Below the pieces are notes generated by a model. The model was not told where the DNA came from, ran no database searches, and saw nothing but the letters and a program-made list of their open reading frames with translations. The translations under genes were made by a program, and so were the position numbers. This document shows, in pieces, positions 1-5,355 of a stretch of 6,588 nucleotides of DNA (the stretch's first letter is position 1; every line of letters begins with the position of its first letter). Source of the DNA: a bacterium (GTDB taxonomy: Bacteria; Babelota; Babeliae; Babelales; CAIQNR01); contig CANNBR010000050.1 of NCBI GenBank assembly GCA_947502805.1, positions 1 through 6,588 on the forward strand. Direction: 5' to 3'.

Positions 1-13
1 TTTGATAGATTAA
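1..13 (+). other. Possible 3' end of an upstream gene (rplF expected from gene order)
   Basis: In spc-type operons the gene before rplR is rplF (ribosomal protein L6). Only a few bases precede the rplR ribosome binding site. A TAA at 11-13 (reading TTG ATA GAT TAA) or a TGA at 3-5 could each be the stop codon. The three or so codons visible are too few to identify L6, so this rests on conserved gene order alone. Confidence 0.2.
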
Positions 14-17
14 GACT

Positions 18-22
18 AAGGA
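18..22 (+). promoter_or_regulatory. Ribosome binding site of rplR (AAGGA)
   Basis: AAGGA lies 7 bases before a GTG at position 30. This spacing supports GTG as the true start of L18, and the protein from there has the usual family length. Confidence 0.75.
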
Positions 23-29
23 TTAAAAC

Positions 30-383
30 GTGTCTATTCAACGTAAAATTAAAAACGGTAGAAAAAGAAGAGCACTTCATGTGCGTAGTAGATTGCGCAA
101 TGATAGCACTCACCCGCGTGTTACAGTGTTCAGAAGTTTGCGTTACATCTATGCTCAAATTATTGATGATGTTCAACATAAAACTCTTGTCAGCTGTTCC
201 TCTCTCGTCCTTGACGTGAAGGGTTCAAAAACTGATATAGCAAAAAGTGTTGGTAAAGAGTTGGCAAAGCTTGCTTTAGAACAAGGTGTAAAACAAGTGT
301 CTTTTGATAGAGGAAGATTTCTCTATCATGGACGTGTGAAAGCCCTTGCTGAGGGAGCTCGCGAAGGCGGCCTACAGTTTTAA
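30..383 (+). CDS. rplR: 50S ribosomal protein L18 (uL18)
   Basis: L18 binds 5S rRNA together with L5 and helps attach it to the central protuberance of the large subunit. The 117-residue product is the usual length (E. coli L18 is also 117). The basic N-terminus (KNGRKRR, residues 9-14) matches the flexible rRNA-binding tail. It is followed by the family's PRVTVFRS-like strand (residues 29-36) and IYAQIIDD (40-47). The C-terminus is the clearest signature: FDRGRFLYHGRVKALAEGAR (92-111), ending GGLQF. The start is GTG with AAGGA 7 bases upstream. It is the first complete gene here and is followed by rpsE after a 33-base gap. Identification is secure. Confidence 0.97.
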   Translation: MSIQRKIKNGRKRRALHVRSRLRNDSTHPRVTVFRSLRYIYAQIIDDVQHKTLVSCSSLVLDVKGSKTDIAKSVGKELAKLALEQGVKQVSFDRGRFLYHGRVKALAEGAREGGLQF

Positions 384-416
384 GATAGTTTGGTAGGATA
401 TTAAGGAATAAAAATA

Positions 417-962
417 ATGTCTGAACATTTAAAAGATGAAATGATTAAAGAAGCTCCTACGATGGTTGACTATGTCATCACCGTTCGTCGTGTTACTAAA
501 GTTACTAAGGGTGGGAAGCGTTTTGCGTTTTCAGCTCTTGTAGTTACTGGTGATAAGAATGGGTCTGTAGGCGTTGCGCAAGGTAAAAGTCGCGAAGCCG
601 CGGCTGCTATTACTAAGGCAACAAATAGAGCTCGTAAGAATCTCATACAAATTCCACTTCGTGGATCAACGCTTCCTTACAATGTTGTCGGTAACCATGG
701 ATCAAGTACTGTTCTTATGCGTCCTGCTTCTAAGGGAACTGGGGTAATCGCAGGTGGTGCAGTTCGTTCGATTATGGAAGCACTTGGCGTTAAGGATGTT
801 CTTGCGAAGTCCTTGGGTGCATCAAATCGTATGAACGTTGTAAAAGCAGCACTTAATGCATTAGCAAAACTTCGTTCATTGCGTCATGTTGCGCAAGCAA
901 GAGGGAAAACTGCTGAACAAATCATAAAGGGAAGCCATGGAAACTCAAACTCTACTAAGTAA
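417..962 (+). CDS. rpsE: 30S ribosomal protein S5 (uS5)
   Basis: S5 is a small-subunit protein near the decoding region and mRNA entry channel, important for translational accuracy; its N-terminal loop is where spectinomycin-resistance mutations map in E. coli. The N-terminal S5 domain spans about residues 17-82, with the loop motif KVTKGGKRFAF (28-38). The C-terminal domain carries GTGVIAGGAVRSIMEALGVKDVLAKSLGASN (107-137, read in two parts), which is diagnostic. At 181 residues it is somewhat longer than E. coli S5 (about 167), with an extra N-terminal stretch and a polar tail (KGSHGNSNSTK). Usual glycines in the VGFGYGKA-type segment are replaced: here VGVAQGKS (51-58). AAGGA at 403-407 is 9 bases before the ATG. 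The last 26 bases overlap rplO, and no rpmD lies between them. Confidence 0.97.
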   Translation: MSEHLKDEMIKEAPTMVDYVITVRRVTKVTKGGKRFAFSALVVTGDKNGSVGVAQGKSREAAAAITKATNRARKNLIQIPLRGSTLPYNVVGNHGSSTVLMRPASKGTGVIAGGAVRSIMEALGVKDVLAKSLGASNRMNVVKAALNALAKLRSLRHVAQARGKTAEQIIKGSHGNSNSTK

Positions 963-1395
963 TCGCGTTGCGCTGTGTCGCAAACGCAAGCGTGTTGGTC
1001 GCGGTGGTTCTCGAGGCGGTACATCCGGTAAGGGTACTAAAGGGCAAAAAGCTCGTTCAGGTGCAGGAAGAAAATTACGTCCTGGATTTGAAGGTGGTCA
1101 AATGCCTTTGCATCGTCGTCTACCAAAACGTGGATTTAATAATAATGAATTTAAGAAATTCTTTACGCTTGTTACTTTGGACCAATTAGAACGTTGTTTT
1201 ACTATTGGACAAGAAGTTACAAAAGAAAGTCTTGTTGAAAAAGGACTTGCAAAAAATTCTCGAGAACTTGTGAAGGTTTTGGGAACGGGTACGCTTTCTA
1301 AAAAGCTGCGTATTGTTGTTGATGCATATAGCGCTTCTGCGGCTCAAGTAATTGCGTCGTGTGGCGGTGAGGCTTGCCTTATAAAAAAGGGATAA
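937..1395 (+). CDS. rplO: 50S ribosomal protein L15 (uL15)
   Basis: L15 is a large-subunit protein that joins during mid to late assembly and threads a basic, glycine-rich N-terminal arm into 23S rRNA. The 152 residues are close to the usual 144-150. The arm reads KRKRVGRG (16-23), a glycine-rich loop, KGTKGQKARSG (32-42) and then PGFEGGQMPLHRRLPKRGF (49-67), a near-invariant family signature. The C-terminal domain (about 75-150) has the expected LVKVLGTGTLSKKL turn (111-124). The ATG at 937 lies inside the end of rpsE in another frame, giving a 26-base overlap. AAGGGA at 927-932 serves as Shine-Dalgarno 4 bases upstream. No later start would keep the usual 15 or so residues before KRKRVGRG. 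The loop GRGGSRGGTSGKG is about two residues shorter than the common GRGxGSGxGKTxGRG form. Confidence 0.96.
   Translation: METQTLLSNRVALCRKRKRVGRGGSRGGTSGKGTKGQKARSGAGRKLRPGFEGGQMPLHRRLPKRGFNNNEFKKFFTLVTLDQLERCFTIGQEVTKESLVEKGLAKNSRELVKVLGTGTLSKKLRIVVDAYSASAAQVIASCGGEACLIKKG
1387..1392 (+). promoter_or_regulatory. Ribosome binding site of secY (AAGGGA)
   Basis: AAGGGA, inside the last codons of rplO, lies 7 bases before the GTG at 1400. This favours the GTG over the in-frame ATG at 1427, which also has purines upstream (GGGAA at 1421-1425) but too close. Confidence 0.65.
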
Positions 1396-1399
1396 AGTA

Positions 1400-2719
1400 G
1401 TGATCATTTTTAGGAATTTTGGGAATATGTTTCGTATTCCTGAGCTGAGAAAAAAACTGTTATTTACGTTGGGTGTACTTATTGTATATCGCGTTGGTAC
1501 GTATATTCCTGTTATTGGGGTAAACGTTAACAAGTTGCATGAATTCATGCAACAGGCGAGCAAATTGAGCGGATTGCTTTCGTATTTAGATGTTTTTTCT
1601 GGTGGAGCATTGGGACAGTGTACCTTGTTTGCTCTTGGTATTATGCCTTATATTACTGCATCTATCATGATGCAAATTTTAGGTTTTACCATTCCTGAAT
1701 TTGAGCAGTTGCTTAAAGAAGGAGAGTATGGAAGAAAGGTTATTAATCAATATACCAAGTATCTTGCCTTGGCATTAAGCGTCGTATGGGGCTTTATCTA
1801 TGTTGGCGGTCTTGAGTCATATGGGTTGATAGTTGATCCTGGTTGGGTATTTAGATTTTTGTTTGTTCTGTCTTTATCAGCTGGATCTATGGCTGTTATG
1901 TGGCTTGGGGACCAGATTTCTTTATTCGGTGTTGGCAGTGGTGGTTCTATGATCATCTTTGCGGGTATCGTTGCGAAATTTCCTGATTATGTCATTAAGA
2001 CAATTCATGCGGTACAAACAGCAAAATTGGATACGATTGTAGCTTTTTTCATTTTATTCTTCTTTATAGCGGTAACTGCATGCATCATTTTTCTTGAAAA
2101 AGGTGAACGTAAGATTCCTGTTCAGTATGCTCGTCGTATTGTAGGAAACCGTGTATTTGGTGGGCAAAGCACCTATATTCCATTTAAGATTAATAATGCG
2201 TCGATTATGCCTGTTATTTTTGCTTCATCGATTTTAGGTGTGCCACGTGGAATTGCGGGAATGCTTGCAAATAAGTACAAATTTTTTTCTCTCGTTACTC
2301 AGAAGCTTGTTGATACAGGATTCTTGTTTAATGCGTTACAGTTTGTTCTTATCGTATTTTTCTATTACATCTATACAGCTTTAGTTTTTAATCCAACTGA
2401 ACTTGCAGATAATATTAAGAAGAGTGGTGGATTTGTTCCTAATGTTCGTCCTGGTAAAAACACAGCAGAATTTTTTGATTTTGTATTGACTCGTCTTGGG
2501 TTAGTTGGAGCTATTTACTTGGGCGTGTTGGCTATTTTGCCTAATGTTTTGAGTGCAATGGTAACTATGCCTTTTCAATTGGGCGGAACCGCTCTTTTGA
2601 TTGTGGTTGGTGTTGGATTGGAAACTTCCTCACAGATCGAGTCGTACTTGATTGAGCGTAATTATGAGGGATTTTTGACTTCGGGCAGAATTAAATCAAT
2701 TAAAGGAAACAACCGTTGA
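1400..2719 (+). CDS. secY: Preprotein translocase channel subunit SecY
   Basis: SecY is the ten-helix membrane channel that, with SecE and SecG, exports unfolded proteins and inserts membrane proteins. The 439-residue length is typical. Recognisable parts, in order: FRIPELRKKLLFTLGVLIVY at the start of helix 1 (11-30); the plug/helix-2 region DVFSGGALGQ...ALGIMPYITASI (64-89); LLKEGEYGRKVINQYTKYL (104-122); GDQISLFGVGSGGSMIIFAG (170-189, usually GIGNGxS, so Asn is Ser here); the cytosolic loop ERKIPVQYARR (236-246); STYIPFKINNASIMPVIFAS (257-276); the C6 loop NPTELADNIKKSGGFVPNVR (331-350); and the tail YLIERNYEGFL (416-426). The start is GTG with AAGGGA 7 bases upstream; an in-frame ATG at 1427 (codon 10) is the alternative. 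It follows rplO by 4 bases, and its TGA stop overlaps the TTG start of adk. Confidence 0.97.
   Translation: MIIFRNFGNMFRIPELRKKLLFTLGVLIVYRVGTYIPVIGVNVNKLHEFMQQASKLSGLLSYLDVFSGGALGQCTLFALGIMPYITASIMMQILGFTIPEFEQLLKEGEYGRKVINQYTKYLALALSVVWGFIYVGGLESYGLIVDPGWVFRFLFVLSLSAGSMAVMWLGDQISLFGVGSGGSMIIFAGIVAKFPDYVIKTIHAVQTAKLDTIVAFFILFFFIAVTACIIFLEKGERKIPVQYARRIVGNRVFGGQSTYIPFKINNASIMPVIFASSILGVPRGIAGMLANKYKFFSLVTQKLVDTGFLFNALQFVLIVFFYYIYTALVFNPTELADNIKKSGGFVPNVRPGKNTAEFFDFVLTRLGLVGAIYLGVLAILPNVLSAMVTMPFQLGGTALLIVVGVGLETSSQIESYLIERNYEGFLTSGRIKSIKGNNR
1534..1553. repeat. 20-base perfect palindrome within secY
   Basis: The two halves GTTGCATGAA and TTCATGCAAC are exact reverse complements, centred on an EcoRI-type GAATTC. 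In mRNA this could fold as an 8-bp stem with an AAUU loop. It encodes SecY residues around KLHEFMQQ (45-52), just after helix 1. No function is assigned; it may be coincidental. Confidence 0.9.
2703..2707 (+). promoter_or_regulatory. Ribosome binding site of adk (AAGGA), supporting a TTG start
   Basis: AAGGA within the secY C-terminal codons lies 8 bases before the TTG at 2716. The next ATG in the adk frame falls long past the nucleotide-binding P-loop, so the TTG is the only reasonable start. Initiation is probably coupled to termination of secY. Confidence 0.75.
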
Positions 2720-3399
2720 ATTCCACGAAAAAAATCATAGTATTTTTGGGAGCTCCGGGCTCAGGTAAAGGAGCTCTTTCTCGTCTCTGTATTGAAAGTT
2801 TTGGCTGGAAGCAACTTTCAACTGGTAATTTATGCCGAAAGCATGTTTCAGAGGGGACGCCGCTTGGTCAGCAGATAGATTTTGCTTTAAAATCTGGTAC
2901 ACTTGTTTCGGATGATGTGATTATCGATATGGGTAAGCAGTGGATTGAGCAAGAGATAAAAAATACAGATGCTTTGATTCTTGACGGTTTTCCAAGAACA
3001 GTGGTGCAAGCTATTGGTTTTTTGAAATTTTTTGATGAAAATTATGAGCAAATTAAACTTATTATCATAGAACTTCGTGTTCCTGATCATGAAATAATTG
3101 AGCGACTTAGTGCTCGGTTAGTTTGTTCTAACAAAGCGTGCCAGGCTGTTTTTTCAGCGCGAATTGAAAAATTAAAATCTTGTGTTGATGGAGTGTGTGA
3201 TTTTTGCGCTTCTCCTTTGATTCAAAGAAGCGATGATAAGGCAGAAGTTGTTGCTGCTCGCCTTGCGACCTATCATTTGCATTGTGAGAAACTTACAAGT
3301 TTTTACAAAAATGTTGGGTATGTTGTTCATGTGATAGATGGCAATAGAGGAAGTCTAGAAGTTTTTGAAAGCTTTCTTAAGCACGTTGGAACTACATGA
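2716..3399 (+). CDS. adk: Adenylate kinase, zinc-LID type, with two unusual nucleotide-site residues
   Basis: Adenylate kinase catalyses ATP + AMP to 2 ADP in the cytoplasm. It begins with TTG (TTGA overlap with the secY stop) and has 227 residues (E. coli 214). Seen here: P-loop GAPGSGKG (12-19) followed by Ala20 where the family has Thr; AMP-site motif STGNLCR (35-41), with Asn38 for the usual Asp and Arg41 kept; LDGFPRT (89-95); Arg130 and Arg134 before the LID; Arg171 in QRSDD; Arg182 in ARLATYH. These arginines correspond to the catalytic set of E. coli Adk. The LID carries four cysteines, C137-X4-C142 and C161-X2-C164, as in zinc-binding adenylate kinases, but the first pair is normally CX2C. 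The gene overlaps map at ATGA. The family call is secure. I infer activity from the retained arginines, but the two substitutions leave some doubt. Confidence 0.94.
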   Translation: MNSTKKIIVFLGAPGSGKGALSRLCIESFGWKQLSTGNLCRKHVSEGTPLGQQIDFALKSGTLVSDDVIIDMGKQWIEQEIKNTDALILDGFPRTVVQAIGFLKFFDENYEQIKLIIIELRVPDHEIIERLSARLVCSNKACQAVFSARIEKLKSCVDGVCDFCASPLIQRSDDKAEVVAARLATYHLHCEKLTSFYKNVGYVVHVIDGNRGSLEVFESFLKHVGTT

Positions 3400-4169
3400 T
3401 TCTTATTAAGAATAAGCTTGCGATACGTAAGATGGAAACGGCAGGAAATTTTTTGGCTGAAATATGTCTTGAAATAGAAAAAGAACTGTTGGTTGGAGTG
3501 AGCACGCTTCAGATTGATACGATATTGAGTCAAAAATTGTCGCAACAGGGGCTTATTTCTTGTACCAAGGGGTACATGGGGTATAAGCACAGTAGTTGCA
3601 TCTCCTTGAATGATGAAGTTGTTCATGGGGTTCCTTCTGAAAAGACGAAGTTGGCCTATGGAGATTTGGTTAAAGTTGATATCTGTGCTTCGTATCAAGG
3701 GTATTGTGCGGATATGGCACGATGTTTTTTTGTAGAAAAAAAAGAGAATAGTGGCGAAAAATTAGTAAAAACTGCTCAAGAATCTTTGGATGCGGGAATA
3801 GCTCAGATGAAAGTTGGCGCAAGGCTAACTAATATTTCTGCAGCAATTCAGCAGAAGGTTGAAGCGCAGGGGTTTGGCGTTGTTCGTGATTTTGCGGGTC
3901 ATGGTATTGGTAAGCGTATGCATGAAGAGCCTGAAATACTTAATTACGGTAAGTCAGGACAAGGTCCTTTACTTCAAGTTGGTATGGCTTTTGCTCTAGA
4001 GCCAATGATAACTGCGGGATCTTATGAAGTGTACATAACTGGTGATGGATGGACCGTTAAGACAAAGGATAAAAGTTTGGCTGCACATGTTGAAGATACA
4101 GTGGTTTTGACCGACAACGGGCCGAAAATTCTAACTCGTTTAGAAAATAATGGGGAGGTAGGACTGTGA
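3396..4169 (+). CDS. map: Type I methionine aminopeptidase
   Basis: Map removes the initiator methionine from new proteins at the ribosome exit, using a two-metal centre. All five metal ligands of the pita-bread fold are visible: Asp95 (KVDICAS), Asp106 (CADMAR), His169 (GHGIG), Glu202 (ALEPM) and Glu233 (HVEDTVV). The conserved substrate-site histidines His77 (VVHGVP) and His176 (RMHEEP) are also present. At 257 residues with no N-terminal zinc-finger extension, it is the short bacterial type (E. coli 264). The second-shell residue after Glu233 is Asp, where E. coli has His (EHT); this variation should not matter for metal binding. The ATG shares ATGA with the adk stop, with only a weak TTGGA upstream (3386-3390), suggesting dependence on reinitiation from adk. 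Its own stop overlaps the infA start. Confidence 0.97.
   Translation: MILIKNKLAIRKMETAGNFLAEICLEIEKELLVGVSTLQIDTILSQKLSQQGLISCTKGYMGYKHSSCISLNDEVVHGVPSEKTKLAYGDLVKVDICASYQGYCADMARCFFVEKKENSGEKLVKTAQESLDAGIAQMKVGARLTNISAAIQQKVEAQGFGVVRDFAGHGIGKRMHEEPEILNYGKSGQGPLLQVGMAFALEPMITAGSYEVYITGDGWTVKTKDKSLAAHVEDTVVLTDNGPKILTRLENNGEVGL
4152..4158 (+). promoter_or_regulatory. Strong ribosome binding site of infA (GGGGAGG)
   Basis: GGAGG (4154-4158) is the best Shine-Dalgarno in the window. It lies 7 bases before GTG 4166 and 10 bases before ATG 4169, so it can serve either of the two adjacent start codons. A strong site fits the need for more IF-1 than Map from one transcript (inference). Confidence 0.75.
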
Positions 4170-4402
4170 TGGAACCAAAAAAACAAAAAGAAGATGTGAT
4201 CAAAGTAGATGGAATTGTTCGTGAGACGTTGCCAAATGCTATGTTTAGAGTGGAGATAGAGGGTGGGCATGTTGTTTTAGGGCATGTATCCGGCAAGATG
4301 CGTATGAACTACATCAAGATTCTTCCAGGAGATCGTGTTGCATTGGAGCTTTCTCCTTATGATTTAGGTCGTGGAAGAATTGTGCTTCGGTATAAGAATT
4401 AA
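4166..4402 (+). CDS. infA: Translation initiation factor IF-1
   Basis: IF-1 is a single OB-fold protein that binds the ribosomal A site during initiation and aids IF-2 and IF-3. The 77-78 residues match the family (about 72). The diagnostic run is GIVRETLPNAMFRVE (16-30), then GHVVLGHVSGKMRMNYIKIL (34-53, close to E. coli [20 protein letters not shown]), and PYDLGRGRIVLR (64-75). There are two tandem in-frame starts, GTG at 4166 overlapping the map stop as GTGA, and ATG at 4169 immediately after. I give the longer form, but the ATG is equally possible and changes the protein by one residue. The basic/acidic tail MEPKKQKED is slightly longer than usual. It is followed 22 bases later by rpmJ. 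Confidence 0.97.
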   Translation: MMEPKKQKEDVIKVDGIVRETLPNAMFRVEIEGGHVVLGHVSGKMRMNYIKILPGDRVALELSPYDLGRGRIVLRYKN

Positions 4403-4424
4403 GTAAAAAGAGAAAGCGGACGCT

Positions 4425-4541
4425 ATGAAAGTAAAAACATCTGTTAAAAAAATTTGTAACGATTGTTGTGTTGTTAAACGTGGGCGAGTAGTTCGCATTA
4501 TCTGTAAAAAGAATCCACGTCATAAACAAAGACAAGGGTAA
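4425..4541 (+). CDS. rpmJ: 50S ribosomal protein L36 (bL36), zinc-binding form
   Basis: This small gene encodes 38 residues, starting MKVKTSVKKICNDC and ending NPRHKQRQG, the characteristic L36 C-terminus. L36 is the smallest large-subunit protein and stabilises 23S rRNA near the base of the L7/L12 stalk region. The zinc-ribbon ligands are all present: Cys11, Cys14, Cys27 and His33 (CX2C...CX5H), so this is the metal-binding 'C+' paralogue, not the cysteine-free form that bacteria may induce under zinc starvation. Shine-Dalgarno is weak (AGCGGA, 4415-4420, 4 bases before ATG). The position between infA and rpsM is the conserved one. Confidence 0.96.
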   Translation: MKVKTSVKKICNDCCVVKRGRVVRIICKKNPRHKQRQG

Positions 4542-4557
4542 TCAGGAGTATTGTGCT

Positions 4558-4947
4558 ATGGCACGTATAGAAGGTGTAACCTTACCATATAATAAGAGAA
4601 TCGAATTCGGTTTAACTTATGTGTTTGGTATCGGTATTAAAAGTTCACGCGATATTTTAGAAAAACTTAAGATCGACCTTAACATTCGTGTTAAAGATCT
4701 GAGTGATGATCAAGTTGGTGCTATCCAAAAGGAAGTAACAACACAGTACAAAACCGAAGGTGAATTGCGTAAATCTATTTCTTTAGATATTCGTCGTCTC
4801 CAAGAAATCGGTTCTTACCGTGGGCTTCGTCATAAAAGAGGATTGCCAGTAAGAGGACAACGTACAAAAACTAATGCGCGTACTCGTAAGGGACCTCGTA
4901 GATCGACAAATATTGTTGCATTAAAACGCAAAGTTACTAAGAAATAA
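4558..4947 (+). CDS. rpsM: 30S ribosomal protein S13 (uS13)
   Basis: S13 sits in the head of the small subunit, forms bridges to the large subunit, and reaches the P-site tRNA with its basic C-terminal tail. It has 129 residues (usual 118-126). The N-terminus MARIEGVTLPYNKRIEFGLTY matches the family (MARIAGVDLP...K), followed by the helix-hairpin motif FGIGIKSSRDIL (23-34). The C-terminal part RGLRHKRGLPVRGQRTKTNA (88-107) and RTRKGPRR (108-115) is nearly invariant. AGGAG at 4544-4548 lies 9 bases before the ATG. The 16-base gap after rpmJ is too short for an E. coli-type S4-responsive pseudoknot leader unless that structure extends into rpmJ. Confidence 0.98.
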   Translation: MARIEGVTLPYNKRIEFGLTYVFGIGIKSSRDILEKLKIDLNIRVKDLSDDQVGAIQKEVTTQYKTEGELRKSISLDIRRLQEIGSYRGLRHKRGLPVRGQRTKTNARTRKGPRRSTNIVALKRKVTKK

Positions 4948-4957
4948 GGTGTAACGC

Positions 4958-5344
4958 ATGGCATATAAGCAAAAATCAAAAAAACATAAAAAAGTACGTA
5001 TTGAAACCGTAATTGCCCACGTTAAATCTTCCTTCAACAATATTTTGGTTTCTATTACCAACCCAGAAGGTGAAGTACTGTTGCGTTGCAGCGCAGGAAA
5101 ACTTGGTTTCAAAGGTGCCCGTAAAGGTACTCCGTTTGCAGCTACTCAGGTTGGCACCACGCTTGCTAAAGATATGGCAAACTTTGGTGTTCGTACTTTG
5201 GAAGTTAATCTTCAAGGACCAGGATCCGGTCGTGATTCTATTGTGAGAGCATTTCAATCTTCTGGTTTTTCTATTTCCATTTTGCGTGATGTTACTCCTC
5301 TACCTCACAATGGTTGTCGTCCTCCAAAGAAACGCAGAGTATAA
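4958..5344 (+). CDS. rpsK: 30S ribosomal protein S11 (uS11)
   Basis: S11 is a platform protein near the E site that interacts with S7 and the mRNA exit region. The 128-residue length is usual (E. coli 129). Signature segments are HVKSSFNNILVSITNPEGEV (21-40), GARKGTPFAATQVG (53-66), LEVNLQGPGSGRDSIVRAF (81-99) and the C-terminal DVTPLPHNGCRPPKKRRV (111-128). Asn118-Gly119 is the equivalent of the Asn-Gly pair of E. coli S11 known to form isoaspartate. AAGGT at 4944-4948, overlapping the rpsM stop, acts as Shine-Dalgarno 9 bases before ATG 4958. It lies 10 bases after rpsM and 11 bases before rpsD. Confidence 0.98.
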   Translation: MAYKQKSKKHKKVRIETVIAHVKSSFNNILVSITNPEGEVLLRCSAGKLGFKGARKGTPFAATQVGTTLAKDMANFGVRTLEVNLQGPGSGRDSIVRAFQSSGFSISILRDVTPLPHNGCRPPKKRRV

Positions 5345-5355
5345 CTGACAGGTGA

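Noticed and set aside
968..1189. Plus-strand open frame of 73 codons inside rplO
   Set aside because: It lies wholly within the confidently identified L15 gene in another frame, has no recognisable motif and no suitable ribosome binding site.
1186..1563. Minus-strand open frame of 125 codons across the rplO/secY junction
   Set aside because: It is antisense to two well-supported genes, spans their junction, and encodes a composition with no recognisable domain.
3327..3698. Minus-strand open frame of 123 codons across the adk/map junction
   Set aside because: It is antisense to conserved coding sequence, shows no family motif, and is explained by the AT-rich codon pattern of the sense genes.
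4107..4135. TTGACC at 4107 as a possible -35 box for an internal promoter before infA
   Set aside because: The hexamer about 17 bases downstream (TCTAAC) is a poor -10 box, and the stretch encodes the conserved Map C-terminus.
4022..4296. Two overlapping minus-strand open frames (82 and 79 codons) over map/infA
   Set aside because: They are antisense to the conserved Map C-terminus and IF-1; two competing frames in the same place point to chance openness.
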